From an uncultured Flavobacteriaceae bacterium (lineage in GTDB: Bacteria; Bacteroidota; Bacteroidia; Flavobacteriales; Flavobacteriaceae), in assembly GCA_947487895.1 (NCBI GenBank), contig CANKYF010000017.1, positions 1 through 64,000 of the forward strand: 64,000 bases of DNA, written 5' to 3'. The position numbers were made by a program, and so were the translations under genes. Positions 52,502 through 61,477 of this stretch are shown here, piece by piece; the stretch's first letter is position 1, and each line of letters begins with the position of its first letter. Below the pieces are notes generated by a model. That model saw only the letters and a list, made by a program, of their open reading frames with translations. It did not search any database and was not told the DNA's origin.

Positions 52502-53131
52502 CTAGACCTTAAACTTCTGAGGTAAATGCACTAGTTTTTTTGTTTCAAAAAAAGCTTCTTCATAATAATCTGATAAATTATAAATGTTTGCTGTAGCATA
52601 ACCTTTTAATTCTTCGGTTAAATCGCCTCCTTTTAGATATAATATCCCGTTTCTTAAATCATTTTTTTGAGGCTTACTTATTTTACCTTTTATCCAATGT
52701 ACAAAAGTAGGCATTGCAGCAACTGCTCTGCTCACTATAAAGTCGTAAGTATCATCAATATCTTCTACTCTACTATGGGTCGTTTTCACATTCGTCAAAC
52801 CTAAACCTTCTGCTACCTCGTTAACTACTTTTAGCTTCTTAGCAATACTATCTACTAAATGAAAAGAACACTCCGGAAACATTATAGCTAGAGGAATTCC
52901 TGGAAAACCCCCACCAGTACCAACATCCATAATTTTTGTACCATCTTTAAACGAAATAAGCTTTGAAATAGCCAAAGAATGCAGTACATGGCGTAAGTAT
53001 AATTCGTCTATATCTTTTCTTGAAACTACATTTATTTTCAAGTTCCAATCTTGATATAATGCTTCTAATTTTTCAAATTTTGAAATTTGATCTTCAGTAA
53101 GATCTGGAAAGTATTTTAAGATTAGCTCCAT
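52502..53131 (-). CDS. rsmG: 16S rRNA (guanine527-N7)-methyltransferase
   Basis: 209 residues. SAM motif I is I-M-D-V-G-T-G-G-G-F-P-G-I-P-L-A (about 69-84), with H-L-V-D-S-I-A-K-K and F-I-V-S-R-A-V-A downstream, diagnostic of RsmG/GidB. The N-terminal Y-Q-D-W-N-L-K-I-N-V-V-S-R-K-D also fits. Length typical. Confidence 0.96.
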   Translation of the reverse strand: MELILKYFPDLTEDQISKFEKLEALYQDWNLKINVVSRKDIDELYLRHVLHSLAISKLISFKDGTKIMDVGTGGGFPGIPLAIMFPECSFHLVDSIAKKLKVVNEVAEGLGLTNVKTTHSRVEDIDDTYDFIVSRAVAAMPTFVHWIKGKISKPQKNDLRNGILYLKGGDLTEELKGYATANIYNLSDYYEEAFFETKKLVHLPQKFKV

Positions 53132-53262
53132 TAAAGTCTTCTTTTAAGACAAAAATCATGTTTTTATCTACACTTAAATCAATCTGTTAAATTTTCAACA
53201 AAAATATGTTTTCATATCCATATTTTTACATAAAAACGTTATTACTTAAATATGTTTATACC

Positions 53263-53270
53263 TATCTTTG
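53263..53270 (+). promoter_or_regulatory. -7 box for the desaturase gene
   Basis: tatctttg matches TAnnTTTG exactly, 48 bp before the ATG. Confidence 0.55.
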
Positions 53271-53318
53271 CCGGTCGTAGGTATGAGCTATAATATTTTA
53301 TAGACAAAAATTAGTAGC

Positions 53319-54416
53319 ATGACTAAACAAACACTTTCATTTTCAAGAAATGATTCTGCAAAATTCTTTAAAACGCTAAACAAACGCGTTAATAACTATT
53401 TTAAAGAAAATAACATAAAACGTACGGGAAACTGGAAACTATACTCTAAAGCCATAGTAATGTTTTCTCTTTTTATTGCTCCAGCAATTGTAGTTTTTAC
53501 AGTTAAAGATCTTCCTGCATGGGCTCAAATACTTCTAATGGTAATAGTTGGAATTGGTATGGCTGGTGTTGGTATGAACGTTATGCATGATGCAAACCAC
53601 GGTTCTTTTTCCAGTAAAAAATGGGTTAACAAATTAATGGGAAGTAGTATTTATATTTTAGCTGGTAATGACTATAACTGGAAAGTTCAGCATAATGTAC
53701 TACACCATACCTACACTAATATTCAGGGGCATGACGAAGATATTGATGCTGGCAGAATTATTAGATTTTCTAAACATGCTAAATGGTTTAAATTCCACCA
53801 ATATCAAAAATATTACGCGTTCTTCCTATACGGGTTATTAACTGCAAATTGGGCTATTACTACAGATTTTACTCAAACATATAATTATCTAAAAAGAAAA
53901 TTAGCATACGGTAAATTCCCTAATCCAGCAACGCAATGGACCAAATTAATAATTGGCAAAATTGTGTATTATTCTGTTTGGGTTGTTTTACCTCTATTAC
54001 TTGGTTTTAAATGGTGGGAAGTATTAATAGGATTTCTTATAATGCATTACACTGCAGGAATTATACTAAGTGTTATTTTCCAATTAGCACATGTTATGCC
54101 TAATACAGAAATGCCATTACCAGATGAAGATGGGAATATGAAAAACACCTGGGCAATTCACCAGTTGTTTACTACTTCAAACTTTTCACCTAAAAGCTGG
54201 TTAGTTGGTTTTTATACTGGAGGTTTAAATAGGCAAGTAGAGCATCACTTATTTGCTCATATTAGTCATATTCACTACAAAAAATTAGCAAAAATCGTAA
54301 AAGAAACTGCTCAAGAGTTTAGTTTACCTTATAACGAATATAGAACGTTTTGGAAGGCTGTTGCAGAACATTATAATCAATTAAAAGTACTGGGAAAAAA
54401 ACCTAGTTTAGCATAA
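53319..54416 (+). CDS. Membrane fatty-acid desaturase
   Basis: 365 residues, integral inner-membrane di-iron enzyme. Three histidine boxes: H-D-A-N-H (about 95), H-N-V-L-H-H (about 129) and Q-V-E-H-H (about 307). The Q-x-x-H-H third box is typical of front-end/linoleoyl-type acyl desaturases, though no cytochrome b5 domain is fused. Inserts double bonds in membrane acyl chains. The aminotransferase follows by 35 bp. Confidence 0.93.
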   Translation: MTKQTLSFSRNDSAKFFKTLNKRVNNYFKENNIKRTGNWKLYSKAIVMFSLFIAPAIVVFTVKDLPAWAQILLMVIVGIGMAGVGMNVMHDANHGSFSSKKWVNKLMGSSIYILAGNDYNWKVQHNVLHHTYTNIQGHDEDIDAGRIIRFSKHAKWFKFHQYQKYYAFFLYGLLTANWAITTDFTQTYNYLKRKLAYGKFPNPATQWTKLIIGKIVYYSVWVVLPLLLGFKWWEVLIGFLIMHYTAGIILSVIFQLAHVMPNTEMPLPDEDGNMKNTWAIHQLFTTSNFSPKSWLVGFYTGGLNRQVEHHLFAHISHIHYKKLAKIVKETAQEFSLPYNEYRTFWKAVAEHYNQLKVLGKKPSLA

Positions 54417-54451
54417 AACAAATTACTTACAATAAAAACAATTAATAAAAA

Positions 54452-55636
54452 ATGAGCTTACTATCTGACAGAATTTTAAACATGTCAACATCTGCTACTT
54501 TAGCTATGGCTGCTAAAGCAAGAGAATTGAGAGGAGAAGGAAAAGATATTATTGGTTTAAGTCTTGGAGAACCAGACTTTAAAGTACCAGATTTTGTTAA
54601 AGATGCTGCTATAGATGCTATTAATGAAGGTTATAACTCTTACACACCTGTAGATGGTTATGGAGATTTAAAAGAAGCTATTATCACAAAATTTAAGCGT
54701 GATAATAATTTAACTTATTCACCTTCTCAAATTGTTGTTTCTACGGGAGCAAAACAAGCGTTGTTTAATGTTGCAGGAGTTATGTTGAATGATGGTGATG
54801 AAGTTATTTTGCCATGTCCTTACTGGGTAAGTTATTCAGATATTGTAAAGTTATTTGGCGGTGTTCCTGTTGAAGTAAAAACTTCTATTGATACAGATTT
54901 TAAAATGACTGCTGAACAATTAGAAGCAGCTATTACACCAAACACAAAAATGATGTGGTTTAGTTCTCCTTGTAACCCAAGTGGATCTGTATATAGTAAA
55001 GAAGAATTACAAGCTTTAGTTGATGTATTAGCTAAATACCCAGATATTTATGTAGTTTCTGATGAAATTTATGAACACATTAACTATGGTAAAGGGCATA
55101 CTAGTATAGCAGAGTTTGAAGTATTGTATGACCGTACTATCACTGTAAATGGTGTTTCTAAGGCCTATGCAATGACTGGATGGCGTATTGGTTTTATTGG
55201 TGCTCCTGAAAAAATTGCAAGAGCTTGTAATAAACTTCAAGGACAAACAACTAGTGGAGCTAACTGTATTGCGCAACGTGCTGTTATAACTGCTCTAAAT
55301 GAGTCTCCTTCTCGTATTAAATATATGATTGATGAGTTTAATGTACGTAGAGATATGATATTAGACTTATTAAACGACATAGAAGGGGTTAAAACAAATA
55401 CTCCAGATGGTGCTTTTTATGTGTTTCCAGATGTTTCTTATTTCTTTGGAAAAACGCTTAAAGGAAAAACTATAAACAACGCTACAGATTTCTCTTTATA
55501 CTTATTAGAAGAAGCTCTGGTAGCCACTGTAACAGGTGATGCTTTTGGTAACCCTAATTGTATTAGAATTTCTTATGCTGCATCTCAAGATCAGATTAAA
55601 GAAGCTATTAGAAGAATAAAGGACGCTGTAAGCTAA
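54452..55636 (+). CDS. PLP-dependent aminotransferase, class I (aspartate type)
   Basis: 394 residues. P-x-G-Y-G-D-L-like binding start (T-P-V-D-G-Y-G-D-L), P-C-N-P-S-G, V-S-D-E-I-Y-E-H-I and the Schiff-base lysine in G-V-S-K-A-Y-A-M-T-G-W-R-I-G (about 235). Fold I, group I-gamma, most likely aspartate/prephenate aminotransferase. Terminator follows. Confidence 0.93.
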   Translation: MSLLSDRILNMSTSATLAMAAKARELRGEGKDIIGLSLGEPDFKVPDFVKDAAIDAINEGYNSYTPVDGYGDLKEAIITKFKRDNNLTYSPSQIVVSTGAKQALFNVAGVMLNDGDEVILPCPYWVSYSDIVKLFGGVPVEVKTSIDTDFKMTAEQLEAAITPNTKMMWFSSPCNPSGSVYSKEELQALVDVLAKYPDIYVVSDEIYEHINYGKGHTSIAEFEVLYDRTITVNGVSKAYAMTGWRIGFIGAPEKIARACNKLQGQTTSGANCIAQRAVITALNESPSRIKYMIDEFNVRRDMILDLLNDIEGVKTNTPDGAFYVFPDVSYFFGKTLKGKTINNATDFSLYLLEEALVATVTGDAFGNPNCIRISYAASQDQIKEAIRRIKDAVS

Positions 55637-55656
55637 ATATATATTCTAAATAAATT

Positions 55657-55693
55657 AAAAAAGCCACTGTTGAGTTATAACAGTGGCTTTTTT
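55657..55693. terminator. Bidirectional terminator after the aminotransferase
   Basis: The stem aaaaaagccactgtt/aacagtggctttttt has a 7-base loop. It overlaps the stop codon of the convergent gene at 55692. Confidence 0.9.
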
Positions 55694-55964
55694 AACTTAA
55701 AACATACAGAAAAGCAATCGAAACCGCTATAAGGATAACTAAAAACAAAACTGTATGCATTGTTTTTATTTTTGTATTCTCCTTTTTTACTTTTTCCCTA
55801 ATCTCATCCAAATCTTGCTCAGTTGCCTTTGGTAAATTTCTTAGTGTATTTTTTGACCAGTCATAACTACCTTTTGTCTTTCTAAATCGTCTTGATTTAT
55901 CAAGCATTATAGCTTTATTACTTTTTAAAGCACTTATCATTGATTCAGCAAAAGGCATAGTCAA
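55692..55964 (-). CDS. Small membrane-tail protein (paralogue B)
   Basis: 90 residues: basic linker, a conserved block P-K-A-T-E-Q-D-L-D-E-I-R-E-K-V-K-K-E-N, then one C-terminal membrane helix (L-F-L-V-I-L-I-A-V-S-I-A-F-L). The same plan and block occur in the adjacent gene, so the two arose by tandem duplication. Tail-anchored topology is inferred. Function unknown. 4 bp after paralogue A. Confidence 0.75.
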   Translation of the reverse strand: MTMPFAESMISALKSNKAIMLDKSRRFRKTKGSYDWSKNTLRNLPKATEQDLDEIREKVKKENTKIKTMHTVLFLVILIAVSIAFLYVLS

Positions 55965-55968
55965 AAAT

Positions 55969-56235
55969 TTAACGTATTAAGAAAAAAATACTTGTAAGAA
56001 TTCCAATAAATAAAATAAAAAAAACAATTATTTGTTTTGTTCTAATTTTTCTATGTTCCTTCTTTAGCCTTTCTTGAATTTCCTTAAGTGTTTGTTCTGA
56101 TGCTTCTGGAAACTCTTTCATTTTCGCATTTGCATAACTTCCTCCCAAAGCAGACTTTTCTTTTCTTTTTGATAACATACTTCTATTGTTATTCAAAGAA
56201 GTATTTGCATTCATCATAGACCCTTCTCCACCCAT
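55969..56235 (-). CDS. Small membrane-tail protein (paralogue A)
   Basis: 88 residues. The basic N-terminal part has S-N-A-like low complexity and K-R-K-E-K-S-A-L-G-G-S-Y; a block P-E-A-S-E-Q-T-L-K-E-I-Q-E-R-L-K-K-E-H is shared with the next gene; one C-terminal helix (I-I-V-F-F-I-L-F-I-G-I-L). The first gene of a two-gene unit, with a palindrome upstream. Not recognised beyond this. Confidence 0.75.
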   Translation of the reverse strand: MGGEGSMMNANTSLNNNRSMLSKRKEKSALGGSYANAKMKEFPEASEQTLKEIQERLKKEHRKIRTKQIIVFFILFIGILTSIFFLIR

Positions 56236-56536
56236 AATTTAGTTTTTTACATTAGTATTAACAAAGCATAACATACCTATTCAATACATATAGTATTGAA
56301 TTAAGGTTAAAAAATAAAAGATAAATTTTGAGAGGTTTGCTCAAAAGATCATCAGTTAACAATCTAAAAAAGCTGCTTTATATAATAAGTAGTAAAAACC
56401 TTAAAATTGTTACATTAGATATTAATACGTTAGGGATTAAAGCACTTGTTGGAGTTCTTTGATGTAAATTATTAAACAAAAAGCGAGTACTGAAAACCCT
56501 CCCTGTTCTATATCAGGAAATGCTCAAAAAAGTGTT
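56236..56536. other. Intergenic stretch with one dyad
   Basis: No gene seen. The only clear structure is a perfect inverted repeat attcaatac/gtattgaat at 56279-56301, 44 bp upstream of the 56235 start, a possible operator for the paralogue pair. The rest is A/T-rich without coding signal in any frame I could read. Confidence 0.45.
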
Positions 56537-56755
56537 TTAAGAAAAAACGACTATTAGCAGCGACACAAACAGACTTACTTTTAATGCTATTCCTAATCCT
56601 GTAATGAATTGGTGCTGCTTGTTTTTAATACGCTGTTTAATACTATAAAGTGAATTTGATTTCGTTTTTGTAAAGGTACACTTTACAATACGTTTGTATC
56701 TTGAATTTAAAATTCCTTCTGGTTCAAAATCTTGTTCTAAAGTTAATGTTTCCAT
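56537..56755 (-). CDS. Small single-helix membrane protein
   Basis: 72 residues from the ATG at 56755, M-E-T-L-T-L-E-Q; an in-frame ATG at 56836 adds an improbable Cys-rich start. A basic middle (R-Y-K-R-I-V-K-C-T-F-T-K) and one C-terminal membrane helix (L-K-V-S-L-F-V-S-L-L-I-V-V-F). Same general plan as the two upstream small proteins but no shared block. Unknown function. Confidence 0.6.
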   Translation of the reverse strand: METLTLEQDFEPEGILNSRYKRIVKCTFTKTKSNSLYSIKQRIKNKQHQFITGLGIALKVSLFVSLLIVVFS

Positions 56756-56851
56756 AATTGATTGATTATTTATTAGTTTATACAATATCAACGACTCATA
56801 ATCAATCTTGTTACAAAAAAAACACATAACATTCATTTACAACACATTAAA

Positions 56852-56883
56852 CAAAAAAAACCATCAATAAAATTGATGGTTTT
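56852..56883 (-). terminator. Leftward terminator-like hairpin upstream of a small gene
   Basis: The stem aaccatcaat/attgatggtt is followed on the minus strand by eight T, so it would end transcription running left. No gene on that strand lies to its right before 57089, so it points to a leader attenuator for the 56755 gene or an unannotated short RNA in 56885-57088. Confidence 0.5.
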
Positions 56884-57088
56884 AAATTCTCTCTGTTGTT
56901 AAGATAAAATTAATTAAAGCCCAAACAATATCTAAAAACAGCAGGTACAAAAAAAGAAGATTTAAAGGTTTTTCTGATGTGGTTTTTCCACATATTTTTC
57001 TTACGATGATAAATAAACAAGAAACAATATCTATTTTTGTTTATCAGCAGATAAAAATTTAATAACCTAACTGTTAAAAAAATTATTC

Positions 57089-57745
57089 ATGGGCTCAGAA
57101 AATATTAAGCTTTTAATTATTGAAGATCATAAAATTATAGCTAAGGCTTATGAAACCATTTTAAGTACCATTCCTGATTCTACTTTCAACATCTCTTTTG
57201 CAAGAAACTGTGATGAAGCGGTAAAGCAAATAGACAAAACACATCATAAGATTGCTATTTTAGATTTGCAACTTCCTATCTCTAAAAACGAGCGTTTTAT
57301 TTGTGGTGAAGATATTGGGTTATACATTAGAGAAAAAGCCCCAAATACAAAAATTATAATTTTAACTTCTATTACAGATCAAGCAAGAGTTTTAAGTATT
57401 ATAAATGAAATTAATCCTGAAGGCTTTATGATTAAATCTGATATTGAAGCTAAAGATTTAAAAGAAGCTATTGCTGAGGTTTCTGCTGATAAGCAGTTCT
57501 ACAGTAAAACCATTAAGGCTTATGCCAATACAACAAACATAAATGGCTTTACCATTGATGATTTTGACAGACAAATTCTTTATCATTTATCTATGGGAGA
57601 AAAAACTAAAGACCTTACTAAATACATTCCTTTATCTACAAGAGCCATTGAAGTAAGAAAAACAAAACTAAAAAACCTTTTAGACACTACAGACAATGGT
57701 AGTTTTAACCTTGTGAAAAGTGCTAAAAAATTAGGGTACGTTTAA
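57089..57745 (+). CDS. Orphan response regulator (REC plus LuxR-like HTH)
   Basis: 218 residues. REC domain: L-L-I-I-E-D-H-K (acidic pocket), A-I-L-D-L-Q-L-P (phospho-Asp about 58), L-T-S-I and F-M-I-K-S-D (Lys). The C-terminal 65 residues form a LuxR/NarL-type HTH (I-L-Y-H-L-S-M-G-E-K-T-K-D-L, then S-T-R-A-I-E-V-R-K). No kinase gene adjacent. Convergent with trkH, 6 bp between stops. Confidence 0.9.
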   Translation: MGSENIKLLIIEDHKIIAKAYETILSTIPDSTFNISFARNCDEAVKQIDKTHHKIAILDLQLPISKNERFICGEDIGLYIREKAPNTKIIILTSITDQARVLSIINEINPEGFMIKSDIEAKDLKEAIAEVSADKQFYSKTIKAYANTTNINGFTIDDFDRQILYHLSMGEKTKDLTKYIPLSTRAIEVRKTKLKNLLDTTDNGSFNLVKSAKKLGYV

Positions 57746-57751
57746 TTTTCC

Positions 57752-59245
57752 CTATCTATTTCTCCAGAAAAAAGGCGTAAATAATATTAAGACTGTAAAT
57801 AATTCTAACCTACCTATAAGCATTAAAAATGATGCCCACCATTTTGCTAATGGTGGTAATGCTGAATAGTTATTAACAGGACCAAAGTCTCCTAAAGCTG
57901 GACCTACATTACCTAAAGTAGAAGCTGATAATCCAATAGCAGAATCAAAATCTATTTGAAACATAGAAAACACCAGACTTCCTATTATAAACGACAACAT
58001 GTATAGTATAAAAAAGGCAAGTACATTAAACACAATAAACCTATTAATGGCTTTCTTATTATAACGTACAGGAACTATAGCATTTGGATGCAATGTCCTC
58101 TTAAACTCTAAAAAACCATTTTTTATAAGAATTAAATGGCGTACCACTTTTACCCCACCAGAAGTACTTCCTGCAGATCCTCCTAAAAACATTAACCCAA
58201 AAAAGAAAACCACCAAAAATGGTGTCCACATAGTATAATCTGCTGTGACAAATCCTGTAGTTGTAATTACTGCTAAAACTTGAAATAATGAATGTCTAAA
58301 TGCACTTTCTGCCCTACCCCAAACCATTGGATGTTCTATGGATGATGCACTTACATCTGCTTTAAAGTAAATAATTAAAGCAGCTATAACCGTAAAAACT
58401 AAAACAAATTTAAAGTATAGTTTCACCTCTTCATCTTCCAATATCTTTTGTACTTTTCCTGTAAAAGCAAAATAGCTTAATACAAAATTGGTACCTGCCA
58501 AGAACATAAAGAATATGATAATATATTGAATAATTGGCTTATGGTTCCAATAGGCTACACTTGCATTTTTTGTTGAAAACCCTCCTGTTGATAGTGTACA
58601 TAATGCGTGGTTTATAGCATCGAAAAAAGACATACCAGCCACATTAAGTAATATAGTTTCGGCAGCTGTATACCCAAAGTAAATAAGCCATAAGCGTTTA
58701 GCTGTATCTGTAATTCTAGGATGTAATTTATCTCCGCTTGGCCCAGGAGCTTCGGCAGCAAAAAGTTGCATCCCTCCAATTCCTAATAATGGAAGAATAG
58801 CAATTGCTAAAACAATAATACCCATACCTCCAATCCAATGTGTTAAACTACGCCAAAACAACACACCTTCTGGCATTGCTTCAATGTCATTTAATATAGA
58901 TGCACCTGTGGTAGTATAACCAGACATTGTTTCAAAAAAGGCATTTGTAAAACTAGGAATGGTTTGTGTAAAAACATATGGTAACGTACCTGAAAGAGAC
59001 ATAATTACCCAACCTAATGCAACAACTATATAGCCTTCTCTTTTGTTTATTTCTTTTTCATGTTTTCGAGTAAAAAACATACCAATAGCGCCAATAGCTA
59101 AAGTTACGATACCTGCTAAAAACAATTGAAATGTGAAACCATCTTTATAAAGTAAACTTACTAAAGCAGATAATAACATAAAACCACCATTGAACAACAA
59201 TAGCAGCCCCATAAAATGAAAAATTATTTTGTAATTAAGTTTCAT
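57752..59245 (-). CDS. trkH: Trk/Ktr-type potassium uptake channel subunit
   Basis: 497 residues, about ten or more membrane helices, inner membrane. Four selectivity loops are visible: S-G-Y-T-T-T-G-A-S, L-S-T-G-G-F-S-T-K, I-T-T-T-G-F-V-T-A and S-T-L-G-N-V-G-P-A, the K+ filter of the TrkH family. Pairs with TrkA, 3 bp upstream. Confidence 0.96.
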   Translation of the reverse strand: MKLNYKIIFHFMGLLLLFNGGFMLLSALVSLLYKDGFTFQLFLAGIVTLAIGAIGMFFTRKHEKEINKREGYIVVALGWVIMSLSGTLPYVFTQTIPSFTNAFFETMSGYTTTGASILNDIEAMPEGVLFWRSLTHWIGGMGIIVLAIAILPLLGIGGMQLFAAEAPGPSGDKLHPRITDTAKRLWLIYFGYTAAETILLNVAGMSFFDAINHALCTLSTGGFSTKNASVAYWNHKPIIQYIIIFFMFLAGTNFVLSYFAFTGKVQKILEDEEVKLYFKFVLVFTVIAALIIYFKADVSASSIEHPMVWGRAESAFRHSLFQVLAVITTTGFVTADYTMWTPFLVVFFFGLMFLGGSAGSTSGGVKVVRHLILIKNGFLEFKRTLHPNAIVPVRYNKKAINRFIVFNVLAFFILYMLSFIIGSLVFSMFQIDFDSAIGLSASTLGNVGPALGDFGPVNNYSALPPLAKWWASFLMLIGRLELFTVLILFTPFFWRNR

Positions 59246-59248
59246 CTA

Positions 59249-60598
59249 TTAAAGAAATAATTTCTCAACGCGTTTTATGGATTTCAACAAACAACAAACT
59301 ACTACTCTATCATCTTTTTGTATAATAAAATCTCCAAGTGCAATCATACCTACACCATTTCTAATTACGCCACCAACAATAGATGTTCTAGGGAAATCAA
59401 TAGACTTAATAGCTTTATTACATACAGCAGAACCTTCTTTTACTTCAAACTCTAATAACTCAGCATTTAAATTACTTAGTTTTGTCATTGCTACGACTTC
59501 TCCTTTACGTATGTATCTAAAGATATTATTTGCTGCTAATAACTTTTTATTAATTAATGTATCAATACCGATAGAGTGAGATAAATCAAAGTAATCCATA
59601 TTCTCAACTAAGGCAATGGTTTTTTTAACTTCTTTCGATTTAGCTACCAAACAAGACATAATGTTAGCTTCAGAATTAGGCCCAACAGCAATAAAGGCAT
59701 CCATATCACTGATATTTTCTTCATCGAGCGTATCAACGTTTCTACCATCACTATTAATTACTAAAACCTTAGTAAGGTCATCTGCAATTTCAAAAGCTTT
59801 ATCTCTATCTCCTTCCAACAACTTAACATTTAAGCCTTTTTCACTCAAATCTCTCGCCGTTTTATAAGCTATTTGAGAGCCACCAAGAATCATAACGTTC
59901 TTAATCTCTCTATTTTCTTTTCCTGTTAATCTACAAAGTTCATCTCCTCCTCCTTCAGAAGTTATAAAAACAACTGTATCGCCTCTTCTAAACTTAGTAT
60001 CACCTCTAGGAATAATTGTATACTGCGTACCAAAGCGTTGAATTGCAATAGGTACAAAGTGAATTTCTGGAAAAATTTGAGCAGCTTCTTTTACAGATTT
60101 CCCAACAAATGATGCTGTACTAGACAAGGTTAGTCCTGCCATAGTTAATGCGCCATCTTCAAACTCATAGTTTTCGTTAAAAGAAGATTGCTTTAAAGAT
60201 AATTCTATTTCTGCTGCGGCTAATGCTTGTGGAGAAATTAACTCATCAATGCCAAACTTAGTAAAACCTACTTCATCTTTATACTTAATAAACTCAGTAT
60301 TAGATATTCTGGCTATCGTTTTTTCTGCTCCTAGCTGTTTTGCTAACACACACACTGTAATGTTTGTGGTTTCACTAGAAGTGACAGCTATAAATAATTC
60401 TGTTTGGTCTACTCTAGCTTCTTTAAGAATAGCTATAGACGTAGCATCTCCCTTTACAACTCTTATATCTAACTGTGAATTGGCGTAGGCTAAACTTTTT
60501 TTATTGGGGTCTATTAAAGTTATTTCCTGAGATTCGTAAGACAATAATTTAGCCAAATGAAACCCTACTTCACCAGCTCCTGCAATTATTATTTTCAT
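59249..60598 (-). CDS. trkA: Trk system potassium transporter regulator TrkA
   Basis: 449 residues, cytoplasmic. Two tandem RCK_N/RCK_C halves: G-A-G-E-V-G-F-H-L-A at residues 6-15 and a second, G-G-S-Q-I-A-Y-K-T-A at about 236-245, are the NAD-binding loops. It gates TrkH by nucleotide binding. First gene of a two-gene operon. Confidence 0.96.
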   Translation of the reverse strand: MKIIIAGAGEVGFHLAKLLSYESQEITLIDPNKKSLAYANSQLDIRVVKGDATSIAILKEARVDQTELFIAVTSSETTNITVCVLAKQLGAEKTIARISNTEFIKYKDEVGFTKFGIDELISPQALAAAEIELSLKQSSFNENYEFEDGALTMAGLTLSSTASFVGKSVKEAAQIFPEIHFVPIAIQRFGTQYTIIPRGDTKFRRGDTVVFITSEGGGDELCRLTGKENREIKNVMILGGSQIAYKTARDLSEKGLNVKLLEGDRDKAFEIADDLTKVLVINSDGRNVDTLDEENISDMDAFIAVGPNSEANIMSCLVAKSKEVKKTIALVENMDYFDLSHSIGIDTLINKKLLAANNIFRYIRKGEVVAMTKLSNLNAELLEFEVKEGSAVCNKAIKSIDFPRTSIVGGVIRNGVGMIALGDFIIQKDDRVVVCCLLKSIKRVEKLFL

Positions 60599-60724
60599 TT
60601 TCTACTATATCATAAAAAGTGTAGCAAATATACTATAAAATACAAATAGCTGTATTAAATAATAATATTATAATTAAATATGAATGTATTCTTTCTTGGT
60701 TTTTTATAGTAGCAATAAATTATG

Positions 60725-60732
60725 TAGGTTTG
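60725..60732 (+). promoter_or_regulatory. -7 box overlapping the first possible ubiE start
   Basis: taggtttg fits TAnnTTTG and contains the TTG at 60730. If real, transcription begins near 60738 and translation must use a later start such as the TTG at 60748. Confidence 0.4.
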
Positions 60733-60747
60733 CCAAAAATTATTGAT

Positions 60748-61473
60748 TTGTCAAAAATAAAACCCTACAAAGACAGCGATTTAGGCAAAAAAGAACAGGT
60801 TACTAAAATGTTTGATAACATTTCTGGAGATTATGATGGCTTAAATCGTGTTATTTCTTTTGGTATTGATATTAAATGGAGAAAAAAGGTTGTTAGTCTC
60901 GTAAAAAACACGCAGCCTGATTCTATATTAGATATTGCCACTGGAACTGGTGACTTAGCTATTAATTTAGCGAAAACTAACGCTTCTAAAATTGTAGGAC
61001 TAGACATAAGCAGTGGTATGCTTGAAGTTGGTAAGGAAAAAGTTAAAAATAAGGGCTTAGACTCTAAAATTGAAATGGTTTTAGGGGATAGTGAAAATAT
61101 GCCTTTTGATGATAATACTTTTGAGGCCATAACAGTTTCTTTTGGTATAAGAAACTTTGAGAACTTAGAAAACGGTTTAAAAGAAATATTAAGAGTCTTA
61201 AAACCAAACGGTACCTTTGTTATTTTAGAAACTTCTGTTCCTACAAAAACACCTTATAAACAGGGTTATAAACTTTACACTAAAAACATTTTACCTTTAA
61301 TAGGTAAAGTTTTTTCGAAAGATAGAAGTGCTTATAAATATTTAAGTGAATCTGCTTCTGTTTTCCCTCATGGTGAAGCTATGAACAATATTTTGCGTAA
61401 AATTGGGTTTATTAATGTTGAAGATTTTCCGCAAACCTTTGGGGTTGCAACAATTTACAAATCATCTAAGTAA
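60748..61473 (+). CDS. ubiE: Demethylmenaquinone/ubiquinone C-methyltransferase
   Basis: 241 residues from the TTG at 60748 ([10 protein letters not shown]); a TTG at 60730 adds six residues but overlaps a promoter-like box. Homologues as I recall them begin just before K-x-x-P-Y-K-D-S. Motif I is [20 protein letters not shown] and the early [13 protein letters not shown] are UbiE/MenG signatures. Last methylation in menaquinone synthesis; menaquinone is the NQR electron acceptor. 4 bp before the PorT-like gene. Confidence 0.94.
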   Translation: MSKIKPYKDSDLGKKEQVTKMFDNISGDYDGLNRVISFGIDIKWRKKVVSLVKNTQPDSILDIATGTGDLAINLAKTNASKIVGLDISSGMLEVGKEKVKNKGLDSKIEMVLGDSENMPFDDNTFEAITVSFGIRNFENLENGLKEILRVLKPNGTFVILETSVPTKTPYKQGYKLYTKNILPLIGKVFSKDRSAYKYLSESASVFPHGEAMNNILRKIGFINVEDFPQTFGVATIYKSSK

Positions 61474-61477
61474 AAAT

